From the NCBI GenBank assembly GCA_013176395.1, contig JABMLP010000010.1, positions 1,674,001 to 1,738,000 on the forward strand: DNA of 64,000 nt, read 5' to 3'. Of this stretch, positions 1 through 13,765 are shown piece by piece; positions within the stretch are counted from its first letter, which is position 1, and each line of letters begins with the position of its first letter. The translations under genes and the position numbers were made by a program. Below the pieces are notes generated by a model, which ran no database searches, was not told the origin of the DNA, and saw only the letters and a program-made list of their open reading frames with translations. This DNA comes from Venturia oleaginea. Taxonomy: Eukaryota > Ascomycota > Dothideomycetes > Venturiales > Venturiaceae.

Positions 1-600
1 TTCGTATTACGCCGCAGCCAAATGGGCAAGGGTATACTCTTGAAAGGGCAAATTTTAATCAATTTGGAGTCAATATAAGGCCGATATGGCTGTGGTGAAA
101 GTGCTCGTGTAGGGCTTGTCCCTGTTCACACTCTCAGTGGCTGTGTTTCGAAGGGTTTTCCGAGGTCTTCCAGAAATGAGTTTATCGCGGGTGAATAAAT
201 AGTTGTAATTTTTGATGAAGACGCGTCGGAAGAATTGGAGAACGTTTGGTCCCCTGCTTAGTGAGTGGCTACAAGCTATCCTGACTAGGACATGGTTCGG
301 AGATCGTTTAGACTCAGACTGGAACCTCAACGCCATGAGTCAAATTCATGAAAGTGTGTATATTCATGTCCAAGACTTGATTCTACAATTAGGTATGCCT
401 TCATGTTTGACACTGTCCACGATGCTATCTATGCACCAAACTACTACGTTCCTGGCCGCTTCTTCTCCAATATGGCTATACTTCAAGCCGAAGACGGATG
501 CATAAAGGAAACATTACTACCGTACTCCTCTTCGGAGTGGTATGCAAATAAAACAAAATCCCAAATCATCTGATGAACGCCTCCCATGCCAATCGGTGCC
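1..600. other. Downstream flank of the Agd3-like gene, no gene seen
   Basis: This stretch follows the stop codon of the deacetylase gene on the minus strand. It holds only short open frames on both strands, with no protein-like composition and no splice pattern that I could assemble. It probably contains the 3' untranslated region and an intergenic spacer. The left edge of the window cuts whatever lies beyond. Confidence 0.5.
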
Positions 601-2999
601 TTATATCTTCAATGGCGGATTTAGCTGAATGGTAACTGGCTGGCCAGTGAGTTTCACCCAGATGGTGAGAGGATCTGATCCGATTTGTTCCTTCGTGGCA
701 CCGCCTGGTATCGCTCCGACGCCGTTTGGGACGGTTACGGGCATAGGCGTGCTGCATTTGTTTCCGTTGATGTTTGTATTGACAGTTACGCTCACAATGG
801 AGTTTCCGTCGTCGGAGTGGTTCAAAATCAGATATGGACTACATTGGTCTCGGGCCATGCGATTGACAAAGGCTATGCCAAGATCGTCATGTTTTATCGT
901 GATCAGGGGCCAATTGGTACTAGCACTTGGATCAGCGCAAAACTTGATGTGAATAGAACCATTACTTACAGCCTGACCATTTCTTGCAGAACAACTTCAG
1001 TCCAGATGGCTATGAGAGATAGTTTTCTCACGACCCCGTTTACAGGCACTTCGGGCACATCAGCCATACGCAAGTTGGCTTGATGAAACATGAATCTTCA
1101 AGAAGTCAGTGTGCGACCAGAGCGTTCATACCTTCAACACTTACGGATCCCAATGAAGTCCAAGCAAATGCCAGGCGTTAACACGCCTAGCATCGTCGAG
1201 CAGATGTTGGAAGTCTCCAGATCCACCAGAGGTGTTTATCCACTCGTTCAAAGTACACTCTGGCAAATCACAATTGTAGTAGATGGTAGTAGCCCAGCGT
1301 GGGATAATCACGAGTCCAGGATACCCATGGTTCTGATTGGACGAAATGAGTGGCCACCAAGGATTCCGCTGGGACGTATTAGCTACAAGCAGGAAGAGGG
1401 TTTATACAATGGTTCTTACCGTGTCAAACAGAGGTGGACGAGTATTGTCACCAACGACAAACTTAATACCGTTGTCCATCCAAGCTTTGATGACATCTGC
1501 ATTGTGCATACCAGTGATGGCAGGAGGAACGAGCCCATTCGCGGAGAAGTGTTTAGCAGAAGAGATTCCAGAGTGCTGAAGCCATACTTTGTTGAACGAA
1601 ATCTCCTTGGAACCGTCGGCGTACGTTGCGTTATTGAGCGCTTCGTGGGTGCTAGGATATGTTAGCTTGTTGGTGCCAATGATTAGAGTTTACCATACAA
1701 AGTATGCGACAAATGCATAAACGCATCGCGCTTAGCGGGCTGGCGCCACCATCTCATGAGCGGATCTAGGTTCTCGCAAGGAACAGTCCATTGATATGTC
1801 ACGGGGGTGGCCGGCCATATGTCCTTGCCAGTTCCAGGAACCTTGCGAAATTCCAGAACTGTATCGATTTGGTCGGGGTACTCAATGGCTTCGATGGGAT
1901 TGCATTGGCCGTTCGATGCAAGTGCGACAGCAGCCTACGGATTGCGTTAGAGAGAAAATGCAAGATTTGACGATCATCTCAACTCACTTCAATGTCACCA
2001 TTTCCATTGTGGGCCGTCTCGAGCATGAAATTCGAGCCCCGAGGCAAACGGCTGTTGAGATCCCGCTGCCATGCTATATGACCTTCGAGATCTGCAGGAC
2101 GAATACGGAAAGTTGATCCTGCAGGCTGGTACAGATCTGTCACCAAGAACATATCATCGATCTGAGTGCTAACATATGTACGGCGAAATCCGATGTAAAG
2201 CCCCCTTGTCAACCAGTTCACCCATGCGTGTTGGAGAAATGTGGATGTGATGGACCAATCTGAGCCCCACGTGATGAAGAACACCATTTGTTGCCGAGTG
2301 CCAAAATCGTTGATGACACCAGCCGTTGACGGCTCTTTCCATTGACCTGCAGGGCTGAATTGCGCAAATTCCCACGTTGTCTTGGGGTCGGTGATTTTCG
2401 CCGGAACATGGAATAGACCTTCCGTAGGTAGTCCTGCCATGGTCTTTATCTGCGCAGTAGGAAAGCCGGTGTTGTTGGAGATCATAACCTGTTGTGTGAC
2501 ACCCGCTTGACAACATCCGGTGCCATTGATAACAGGAGTTGCGCCTAAAGAAACATTAGATCTGTGCAGTAAATATTGCGCCGTAGCGAGACGTACCGAA
2601 TTGCGGTTCTGGATACACATCTATGCGAACCATGCGAACCTTGAAGTCCTTTTGATAATTGTACAGCGACTGCCATTGGGCAGCTGTCAAGGCGCTTCTG
2701 AATGGGATGGCTTCGTTGTACCTGTAGGAGACGTCGCCGACAATAACGAACCCTCCATAATTGCCTACTGTTGTCGAAGCGTTGAGCACTGGCAGCGCCA
2801 ATCCCTCTTGAGGCACAATGAGAATCCTATATGGAATCCCATATGCTTGCAGTCCGAAGTGAGCAGACTTGGCAGTCAATTCATCTTTAGCTATTACAAG
2901 TATGTTCGCCCTTGTGGTGATGGCCGCGCTCGCGAGGGAGGTGAAGATGCCAATGGCCAGCGCAATATGCCATAGGCAAAAGAAAGAGGGAGGTGCCAT
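601..2999 (-). CDS. agd3: Agd3-like secreted polysaccharide (GalNAc) deacetylase, CE18 type
   Basis: Seven exons read on the minus strand: 2999-2597, 2544-1988, 1934-1699, 1651-1420, 1368-1145, 1095-970 and 919-601. They sum to 2097 nt, or 698 codons plus stop. All six introns are 47-53 bp GT-AG introns and the frame closes throughout. The protein starts with a hydrophobic signal peptide (about residues 1-24). It carries QIDDMF near residue 265 and HTFTHE near residue 398, the aspartate and H-x3-H metal ligands expected of this deacetylase family. The second motif is split by intron 3 and only forms with the GTATGG donor, which fixes that splice site. Agd3 of Aspergillus fumigatus is an extracellular enzyme that partly deacetylates galactosaminogalactan and so makes it adhesive. 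The divergent neighbour is a Gtb3-like synthase, which supports the call. Identity is inferred from motifs and context, not from a search. Confidence 0.85.
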
Positions 3000-4326
3000 G
3001 GCGGCGAAAAAAATAATCGAGAGGCCAAACGAGGAAGTCAAAATCGGGGACCCAGAGGTGCCAGGTTATGGGAACCTTATAAGATCATGCGGGGATGCAG
3101 AGAGTGGCAGCTAAGGAAAGCCGAGCTGACGACGACTGGGTATCTACAAGAGGAGGAATTGGCACGTCCGCATGCTCTTCGTCTGGGTTTTTGGGGGCCT
3201 TACGATGGTCGCACCGCTTTGCTCGTGGGCACCGAAAGGAATGGATGAGAGTCAAAAAAAAAAAAAAAAAGAAGAATTAGCAGCAGAGAAGACAGGCAAC
3301 GGGAGAAGACGGCAACAAAGGCCTCTATGTTGGACCACGCGTCTCACTTGCTATACTATGTAAAAAAATTGGGAGAACTCGGGCGCGACAGAAGGGATCC
3401 GGGATTGTCTTGCAGTGGTAGGTGTGATAGTCCAGTGCTTTGCCGAGAGGACACGACCACTGCTCTGTGGCAATCTTCGGCTGGACCTGGAAGCTCATTG
3501 CTGGACGTTCGGCTGGGACGCCTGGGTGTATAGATGGTGGTGTCAGGGAGAGTGCGTGTCAAATCTGCGGTACTAATAACTACCAAGACATGGTGGACTG
3601 TGCTCGGTGGTTTGCCCTGGCCGAGATCTTCGTCAGCTCCATCTCGGCCTCCAACTTCACTTCATCAATCTTTATTACCATGTCCGCCTACTATGCTACC
3701 TGCCCACCAGGTTTCGTCTTGACAGTATGCTTCCTCCACGGTGCCCGTCCTCCGCATCCCAACAGCATGCTCTTCCCAGTCCGAAGGCCCTTCCTCTTCG
3801 CGAGTCAGCCATGTTTGTGTGCAATTCGGCATCCAATAAATAATCTCCATCTCGTAAGAGGTGAAGTCGCTGAACCCGCCATACCGTGGGCCGCTAGGTT
3901 CCCTCGTATGATATTTGAGCTGCACTGGCAGTTGCTCCAGGTTGAATGGGGAGTGCCATGCTTCGCGCCCCGGTACCGTGAGCCCAATTGAGCCTCCTAT
4001 GTACCCGCACAATTGTAGACATCCAAACAGCTGACGCCTTCAATCTTGCTACGCCCTGGCTACTACCGCTGTTTGTCTTTGAATTTACTTAGTTGCGCAA
4101 GCCTCTGCACGTGCCGTTACTGGACTGTCCTTGTCGACGTCTCTTGTTCTATCAACTCAGAGACCACCAATTTCCTTAGTCGTTGGCCTTCTGTTCTTTC
4201 ACTATGGGCCTGGCGCGACTGGATTATCGCATTTCTATGTCTTGTTGATATTCTCTCTAATCGTTAATACTCGACCGCGCCCCATCCTCATATGTGCCTG
4301 GGACTGACTACTGGATACGAAGGCCG
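3000..4326. promoter_or_regulatory. Shared divergent promoter region of the agd3-like and gtb3-like genes
   Basis: About 1.3 kb separates the two divergent start codons, so it must contain both promoters. A homopolymer run of 17 A lies at 3254-3270. No specific regulator site could be assigned. A minus-strand open frame with one plausible 45-bp intron (about 4035-3356) overlaps this region; it lacks an ATG start and is listed as a finding only. Confidence 0.5.
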
Positions 4327-7300
4327 ATGGCGCAAGGCTTGGATATCAAGGCATTTACGGACGGTGTTCTAGGAGCGTGGTGGCAGTCGGCACTGTTTGG
4401 CATTGTTGTGGCTTCGGCAGTTCTTGGTACTATCGGCATCTTTTGGGGGCTGGTCAAGTCAATTCGAGCTCGTCGTAGTGTATGTGGAATCGAGCTCTGA
4501 CGCTCGTGCGGTGGATGGCTAATGTTGGCACAGGGAAAGAAGGAAGCTTCAGAGCTTTCATCACACGTCACTTCGCGGCTGCAGGATCAGTTCAGAAGAA
4601 GTACCATCTCCTTCAATGCGCTCGGCAAAACCATTCCCAAACCTACATCCTTCGGCGTCTATCTAGGCTTATTACACAATCCTACGACAGAAGAAGAGGA
4701 AAGACTGCTCCATCAGTATGATCTCCTCGTGGTCGATCCTTCACAAGCAGGCGTGCTGGACGCTCTGGCCGAGTCGGAACTGGAAATCTCACAGCACATT
4801 GTGGGAAGATTGGACCTGTTTCAAATGCTCAACTCCGAATCGCTAGGGAGCGAAAACAAGATGACTAGATCTTTAGAGAGAGTGTTGGTGGCTGTGGACG
4901 GATTGTTTCAGCATCCTGGTGCACAAAGAGCCTTCACTGGTTTGCTGCTGGCCGGATGGCATAGTCATCTTCCGACCACAATGCTCAATGTCCTCGCAAA
5001 GTGCTTGACCGGGCTGGGTTTTGATGTCTACCTGGAGATTGTACCGCCGCATTTCTTGGAAGGGCCCAGCCTTCCCGATCTGGCCTACTTTGCTGGTGTT
5101 CTAATCAAGAATGGAACTATTCTTCCCAATGGAGAGGTCAGAGATTATTTCCAAATGGAGAAAATGAGGTCAGCCACCAAGGCGTTTGTCGCGCAGTCTT
5201 GCCTCCGACCTTTCACGGTCATGATCTGGGACACTATAGATGAACGTGTCGAGGTATCGCATGCGGTGGTCAAAAGGTCCTTCAGCTGGTCTGGTTACCA
5301 CGGTGCGATAACGTGGATTGGCTCGGAAGCATCCATTACACACGCGGAGTCGAATGTACCGGTATCAGAGCCGTTGGCAGCTTTTCACTGGCTCAAAGAT
5401 CAAAAGGTCATGCACTTCCACGAGGTCTATCGTAAAAGCAGACAGGTCAGGCCATATTTTTTCTTCAGCGCAGATGACTCAGCTAACGTAATCAGCTCTC
5501 TTCGCATGTTTCGTGGCACATGAAAGAATTCGAATCCTTAGAATCTATTCTGCCAAGTATGCGCTATATCCTGGATGCCATTGAACGAAACTCTTCGGAT
5601 GGGAGCTCAATCTCGGCATTGACACTTCTCGGGCAAGAGCACTCTATTTCGGCTGACGGAACCCATGGGGACAATGGGCATGGCATGGAATGGGTGGCAG
5701 GAATCACCAGAACTGCGCTTGATCCTTTGTCAAGTTCGATCTCCGGAACCAACTATCAAGGCCTTGGCTGTTTTCCTGTTGGTCTCTCTGTGACGGAAGA
5801 TGCTTTTCACGAAGTCGTCAAGTCGCAGCGCCGGCTGCGCCGACTTGGCCTGCTGAACCAGATGGCATCCAACAAAGTTCGCGATCTTGCCATACCAATA
5901 CAACTTTATCTCGCTGCGCAGACCACGTCGAGCGCTTCATCCCAGGTTACCAGGGCGTTGAAGGATTTTGCTGAACTACTGGGGAAAGCTTCTGATCTAG
6001 ATCAAATGAGCGATCCAATCCAAATTCATGTTGGCATCGACTCCGGATTTCATGCATCTGCTGGGTCACAATTCTGGTCTGTCTATGAGACAGATCGCAG
6101 ATCAGGATCGCTTGTCATCTACGTCTCAAAGAACGCCCAAAACATGCTCTCAACAATTTTGCATGGGTTCATGAGTAGCCGTTCCATGCCACGATATCAG
6201 TGTCTTCTCCTTGAGTTCGACTTTTACCGATTCACCGCCGGGACGGAAAATGTCGATTGCCTCCCCGAACGCCTTCGCCAAGATTTGGAGTTGCTCTCCC
6301 CAGGCGAAATTCTTTTGCTCCTTCAACAATTCAAATTCTCCCAGTGGGACGAAAGTTGCCCTCTGCTTACCTTGATCAAGGCTAGCTGTGAGGATCTTTT
6401 GCTTGATGCTCCCTCTTTTGACCTACTTAAGGAGAAGGGCAATATAGACTACATCGGCGACACGATTACGACCGAGGAGCTGGTGGGGTCGAGAGTGGCG
6501 TGGTACAAACAGCATGGTCTCAATGCCGTCGACAGCACAACCGCGGAAGAAGTGTTTACTGATGTCCATTTTGCTTTCCGGGATATACTGCACAACAAGC
6601 TATACGACCAACTAGAGCTCATCACTTCTGTATTGTCCACGATTCTGTTGGACGAGGACGGAAATGCTCGTAAATCACACCTGGACCCTTTTTCGGACCT
6701 GCTGGTATTCTCTGTCTTTTGTGCGGCGAGGAAGGCTGCTTTTGAAGAGGTATACGTTGAGGTGTCTGACCGTAACCCATTGTTCAACGAATTTTCGGAT
6801 CAAAGTGCGGCCTTTGCGGAGCTGTTCGCATTAGGTTCCCGATGTGAGGCATACTTCGACGTTTCGCCAAGTGCCTTTGGGAAGATGCTGTCGGATAGAC
6901 ATCGAGCCTTCTATGGCTTGCCGGAGAACCAACCACCAATGTGGATACACAATGCGCCTGCTTTTGCATCTGCCTATGCAGCCGCGTCAACAGATATCGA
7001 TCCAAAGCAAAAGGAAAGCTCAATGCCTGGCTACCGACGGTTTACTTTCTTGAGCGTGTTCGCCATACCTGCCTTGATAGATATCCTTCTCCTCACCACG
7101 ATTGAGCGGGGACTCTACTTGAGTGGTGCCATGGATTCTGGGCAACAGCAATATGCCACCTTGGCCCTGATGATCTCCCTCTTGTTATCAGGGGCTATTG
7201 GCACCTGGATCTCCATTGGCGGCACATACTACCTCATCTCCATGGCCTTTTCAGCGGCCAACATGTTCATTCTTACGCGACTTCTCGGCGGTCTTGCTTT

Positions 7301-10300
7301 CACTGTCCTCGTGGGCCTTCTTGGCCTGGTAATAATCAGCATCAAATCGAGCTTTGGCAATGGGCTCGTTTTCTTTTTCTACCTCGTGGCACTTACTTCG
7401 TATCTCTCGGTCCTGGCGGCGCTATCGAGCTTCCAATTTCCGGGCTCAACATTCTTGAACGGCCGGAACGTCATCATTGCCGCCGTGCCCACTTTACTGC
7501 TCTCGCCAATCGCCACCAGTTGGCTTCCCAAAAAATCAAGTGAAATAACCATAGTGTATCTGGTCGTTCTCTACGCATTTATCCTTATCCTGTTCATCGG
7601 TCTTCGCTGGGTTGGATCTCGCTGGGTGACTTGGCTTTCCAAGGTGCACGTTGTCGACGACGCCGCCGTCAAGGACTGGTACATCCGCACGCAAGCAGGA
7701 GGCAGGAAAGATGCGTACGAAGGAATGACAGATCCCGCTGCCATGAGCCTCGCAAGAACATGTCTGAGCAAAGCGGTTGAGCAAGAAAGGCAGCGACGAT
7801 TTTGGCAGAAATCAAAAGCTGATCCTCTGGTGCTCAAGCTTGCAGGTTGCTGGGAGGCCACCATCTTCCTTCTCAACTGGTATTGCCGATTGTCAGACGT
7901 CAAGAGACCTATGCCATACACGTCGACGTGGAACATTGAGGTCAGAGTGGCGTTCGACAGTCTGATGCAAAATCAGAAAGGCATCAGGCTTCACAACTCC
8001 TTCATCCACTGGCGCAATGCTGGAGATGAGGTTGGAACTGGAATTCTCTATTTCCTCGTAGCCTTGCTTGATAGATGGGTGGGCCTGCTCTATGGCGCAC
8101 CGCTTTTAGGCTTGACGAGAGTTGACTGCGCGTTGGACTTCGGGAACGAATTCGACGACGATTTACCACTTGGCAAATACAGATACTCGTGTGATCAGGT
8201 TATGAGAGTAGCGGTAGGTTTTGGCCTTGCATACTACTTGATAGGTGCTGTGCTTCTTGACTACAAGGCACAGCATCTACATCAATTGGCCGAGGAGCAA
8301 ACTCCAATCTCGATTCAATCCAAGGAGTTTATTCGTGCAGCAGAAATTTACGACGCTAAGGTCAAGAGGCGCTTGTATTGGCGCACGCTGTTTCGATTCC
8401 TGGGTGTCCACGCCTGGGCTCTTTGCGTGTGTGCTCTCCTTGTTTGGGTGTTTGACGGCAACAGAATGGCATTCTTGACGTTTATTGCTTATGTTGCAGC
8501 ATACACAGGCTTGCTGCTGTATCAGGTATGCTCACTCGTTTAGTCCTTGCATTACAATCGCTAATCAATATTTAGTATAATAAGATCTTCTCCGGGCCGC
8601 ATGCCGTGATGCCTTTGCTCGTGGCTGTTCTGATAGGTATTCCTCTTGGGCTCCTATTGAAAAAATACAACATGTCCCCAGTGCCAGGATCCGATCCTGT
8701 CAAAATGGTGGCTTGGGCTTTTAATGACGTGTTATCACTGGGAGTCGCAACATGGACCGCTGCTTTTCTATCATGGTTTACAGCCAAGATTGGCATCCCA
8801 AAGAAAGGTAGTTTGGAAGACGATCAGCAGCAAAAAACTTTCCACTCTTACGGAGGGCTTGGATTGGATCAGAAATGGAGTCAATCGGAGTTGGAAGCTT
8901 TCTACGACGGAATCGTCACAGGGCCACATGTCGAACGATTCGCCATCCAACCGACGGAACATCCAGGAACAGAGATCAAGAGCTTGTTGCTTTCCTGCAA
9001 TGAAGAGACACTATCGTCCCTTGCCCTCGAAGCATACCCTGGAATACCTGAAGTGTCGCGCCGTGTCGTGATGGCTTGGGATCGAGGGATAATAAAGGTG
9101 GAACTGGCATCAATGCGGTCAGTGATGCCAGCCGAAGCGGACGTCAGAGCTCTCAGCTACTACTCTGGGGGACGACTGCATGTCATAGTCGATACAGACT
9201 CTGACTCGCCGTCAAACGGACAGGCAAGTATTGCCAGCAACTGCCGTGTTGTTGCTGAAACTCTGATTCACGCTGTGGGAGAAGCCTTCTTTGGCCTGAC
9301 GCACGAGCACGCCCTGATATCTGAGTCGCTACTGGTATGCTGTTATGTGAACGAAGAAATTACCAGGGTCCCAGAACGTCTTCGCAGAGCTTTACCATCC
9401 AGTCTCACGTCTCAAAAGAAGCACGCTTTCCTAATTGCGACCAGACGAGAGCTCCTCCGGTACCTGTGCTATGGGCTACCTTACGACACCATGTGGGATT
9501 CTATGCCCCTCGAAATACGACACTTGTTGCTCCGGCGCTGCTTGGGAGAGTCTCTCTCGCCGACCAACGTGCAATTGCTCTGGCTAGAAAACAACCTTCA
9601 AGCAGAACATGGTTGCGCACTTGAGACCAGAGTCGCCCGATACGACCTGGCGGCCATTCTTTCGGTCCATAAGTTAAACTACTTCAGGAAACAGGCTGCC
9701 AAGCAGATCTCCGAAAAGAGCATGGTCACAGACGTGTCGGAGGATTTCCAATGGCTAAAGAAGCAAAACAGCATCAACACAAAATCCACGTTTTTCCACA
9801 GAGCAACGTTGGTCATCGGCACTCCCCTCGCCAAGATCTACCACGCAGTAGGACTTTGGGTGAAATTCTTGACAATCGCGCCGATCGCCGATCCTGAATA
9901 CCAGAGAGAGTTAAACTGTGTGGTCAAGCGATATGGTGTTGCCGCAGCACCTGCTAAATTTTTGCTTGTCTGCCTGTGGATGTATTCGAAGAAGGTGCAG
10001 TCGACTATTTTGCCCTGGTTTCTGTTCAAAGACCGAATGACTCTTAAGCAAATGTGGCAAGATATCAAGGGCACTCGAATCACTTTGAAACATGATCATC
10101 TCACCATCCAGGCTTACGACAACAACGTCACTGCTTTTATTCGTAAAGGAGGACAAGGCAGTTTCAAGCTCTTTTACTATGCTGGGTTACACGACCAAGA
10201 ACCTCAGAATGGACAAGTGGTAGCCGTCAGCACGTACTCAAAGGACATGCGCCTCACTGGAAGAGAAGTCTTCAAAAACGGTCTTCTCACGGATGAATAC

Positions 10301-13300
10301 ATCTATGAATACCCAAGCAACAAAAAACGGGGCCAAAAAAAAGGCATGTCGAGGGCTGAGGCTGCGCGCATCCCATTGACAAGAAACTGTGTCAGAGGGG
10401 AGAATCAGTATGCTGTGGCGCAGTACAACCACAAAGGATTCATTGAATCAGGCAGCTATGTCAGACACGGAAACTTGATCCGATTCAAGTATCATTACCG
10501 CAAGAACGCCAAGTACGATGACGAGCTGCTAAGAGCAGAATTTGTTCTCCCTCATCTTTCTTGTAACGTCAGCTGGGCCGCTCCACCCATCCGACACCCC
10601 GAGAAGCCAGAGAGGTGGATCCCACACTCTCGAGTGCAGGAGGCAACTTTTGTGCAAGGTTCGGATGTATACGAGTGTCTTTGGTGAGTTTGGTCACTGC
10701 GAGTACACCAGCCGCTTTTATCAACTAACACTGTCAAGGGTCTACAACCATCAATACCATCCAGTCATCCAGACCAAACTTAACGGGCACCCAGTCGAGA
10801 CACCTGAGATGATCCGACACGACTGGCTCGGACTCCTGGTCAAGCCGAGTGATTGCACATTCCTCACCGACAATCCGCTGCTCAGCTTTGGCTCCGTGAA
10901 CAGCGGAGCCCTTAAGAGACTGCTCCATCTCAACACTACTTTACTCCCAGCATCCACTTCGCAGAAGCGCTCCCAATTGTGGAAGGTCTGGAAAAAGAGC
11001 TCAGAAATTGATGGTGTTGTGATTCGGTGGCTGGATGAGAAATTACTTCGAGAAGATGGGATGCTGAAACCATACTGGCGCCGACGCGATCGTGGTGCCC
11101 TCGTAAAAGCCGAGGACTATCTTGCACTTCATGCTGATACCATCATGGCCAGCTCTGAACTCTCTAATGATATCTCGGCTTGGACACCACTCGCCATTCG
11201 TTTGAGCGACCTGCTCACTTTTGGTCAAGGAGGCGATGCTGTGGTCTATACTAGGACTAAGACACTTCAGCCAGATACGGACGATATTATGCATGTTATT
11301 GCTGTGGACACAGGGACGTGGCCAAATGAAGGTGGTGGAGTTTCTGCCTGCAGGAGAGATTTGATCAACAATCTCCGCACCATTCGGTGGAACATGGTCG
11401 TAGAATCGGCAAATGATTTCGGTCTGCCCAAGTTTCAGACTCAAGAGAATGTTGAGTCGCTCAAGGTCATTCCGTTGTGGGGTCTTGATGTAAGTTCGCA
11501 CCGCTTGGAATGACAGAAGCTAAGATATCATGTATAGTTCATGCACCCTGTACACGGGATGTTCTTCAACAAGCTCGACAGCGAAGTCGACCACCTGGTC
11601 AAAGAAGCAACGAGAGAAGATATCAGGCGTAACTTCTTGCCGACTCTCAATGCTCTTGTCAAAGGCGCTCGCGCACTCATACTGTCTGACGACGACGTCA
11701 AGCAAGCTACTCGCGCTCTCGTCAACCTGAACACATATTTCCAGGACTCCAGACATTGGAAGGAGGTGTGGACGAGCGATGTTGTCACAGAAGCCTGGCG
11801 TCAATTGTGGCTCGCAGATGATTTGCCAAACACCAAACCACCATCCGAATGGTTCGAAACAGAAAGACCGACTCTTGGTCACCTCGACTCTGCTCTCGAG
11901 CTGTGGTTCCGATGTGAGTACAGCGAATTACCTACTCAGACTTGAACTAATTATCATCAGACCTATTCATATTCTCGATCCCCATTCCCGAACGAGTCCC
12001 GTCAGTGTTTCAAGCATCTCATCACAGCGTTTCAGCAGCCTTCGGCATCGTCTGCAAAATCAAACGCAACTGTGTTCTCCAAATCTGGGACCACGCCATC
12101 AGTTGGCGCGAAACGAACCTATATCTGTCCTCCGCTCTCAGCACCCTTCCCCCCTTCATCCGCAACTCCCTCTTAGGCCTCATGCGTCTAACCTCCATGC
12201 TCACCCTCCATCATGCCGACCATATCCTCCCCTGCGCCGACTTTTTCAACCCAGGTTGGGAAACCGAAATAGGCACATCGCAAGGCACAGTCGAGAATCG
12301 CAAAGTGTTCAAGAGAAAGATTGATCCTGTTGTTAACGGGATTACGGATATGCAGAAATTTGCGCCGGTCAAGGAGATTACGACGACGAAACCGACGGTC
12401 ACCATGTTGAGTCATGTTTGGTTTGCAAAGGATATCAAGACGGCCTTGCTTGCGGCAGATATCATCGTGCATCAATGGGGTTTCAAAGAATATCACCTTG
12501 ATATCTACGGCGCTCTGAACAAAGCACCAATCTACTCATCGGAGTGTCAAGAAATCATCGCGACGAAGGGTCTCGCCCCGAATGTTACACTATGCGGCTC
12601 GGCGGATCCGGGAATGGTTTTGGGGAAGACGTGGCTTTTCCTCAACTCATCTGTTTCAGAGGGATTGCCTCTTGCATTGGGAGAGGCGGCGTTGACAGGT
12701 GCACCCGTCGTCTGCACCGACGTCGGAGCTTCTCTACGCGTCCTTACGAATCCAGAAAACAACGAGAGGTTCAGTGAAATTGTTGCGCCGAATGATCCGC
12801 TCTCGCTCGCACGGGCTCAAATCAACCTCCTGGCATTGCTCGGCCAATGGACCAAATATGCCGATGATCCTGAAGAGCTACCAGCGCCTACCCTCCCTAT
12901 CAAGCCTACAAAGCAAGATGTGGACATGATTACGAAGAGGATGTACGATAAGAGTGAGCAGAGACGAGCTTTGGGTATGATGGCTCGTAAAATCGTGCAG
13001 ACATCTTTCTCCGGGGAGAGATATCTCAGGGAACATGAACAGATGCTCTGGGTGGGCAAGGCGAAAAGTGATGGATACGGAACTCCCGTTTTGCCCGAGA
13101 TGCCGAGGGAGGTGGAGAGGTCAAGGATCCATGCACCGGCGAGGACGTATGCGGAGGTTGTGGACGCGCAGTTGGAGAAGATGGCGCATCCGAAACCTTC
13201 CTTCTTGCGCGACCGGCACCGTAGTGCTACTACTTCGTTTACATCGATGTACAGCGCGTCTGGATCCGAGGAACGTCTTGGGCTGCCACCCACTGCTATT

Positions 13301-13633
13301 CTCGGTCCCGACGCGACTGGTCAAGAAGGGAATGCACTCGGTCTCCTTGGTCCTGCTGGGACTTTGCCTCGTCCGCGTAAGTCACGAAGCACGAGTGATG
13401 GTGGTGGTTTGAGCTTCGAGGAAAAGCTTAGGAGGAGAGAGGATCGGATAAGCAGGGTTAGTAGTCATCATAGTAGGGCAGGGTATGTGCCCAGCATGTT
13501 AAGCGAGGTTGTTAATGCGGATGAGGTTTTTGGGGATCAGGAGCATGAACCGATGCCGGAGAGGAAATCGCCGGACAAGGAGAGGAGTTCGCCCGACAAG
13601 CAGAGGAGGTCACCTGACAAGGAGAGGGCGTAG
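4327..13633 (+). CDS. gtb3: Gtb3-like giant multi-pass membrane glycosyltransferase (C-terminal GT4 domain)
   Basis: Seven exons: 4327-4479, 4534-5445, 5496-8525, 8576-10683, 10739-11489, 11538-11913 and 11961-13633. They sum to 9003 nt, giving 3000 aa. The introns are 47-55 bp and several show CTAAC branch sites. The donor of intron 2 (GTCAGG) is the weakest call. A membrane helix lies at about residues 14-40. A cluster of hydrophobic helices spans about 867-1065, with more at about 1200-1395. The C-terminal part (about 2440-2830) is a GT-B glycosyltransferase of family 4; the EGLPLALGE segment near residue 2675 is the E-x7-E nucleotide-sugar motif. The last 150 residues are low-complexity and end in four SPDK repeats. 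Gtb3 is the proposed galactosaminogalactan synthase/exporter in A. fumigatus, and the head-to-head position with the Agd3-like gene matches that cluster. The start is the first ATG in frame; an upstream GTG is unlikely. Confidence 0.82.
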
Positions 13634-13765
13634 GCGTTGGCGAGAATAGGGAAAGTGGATTGTGATTAGTTTTAATTTTGTGGTTGTTGGATACAGTGGG
13701 TTCCTGTTCTTGGGGGTTTTCCAAATACTCTGGTTCTATACTAGTTGCATCTTGCATTCATTTTT

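Noticed and set aside
4294..4326. Upstream extension of the gtb3-like first exon
   Set aside because: It begins with GTG, not ATG. The ATG at 4327 is the first proper start in frame.
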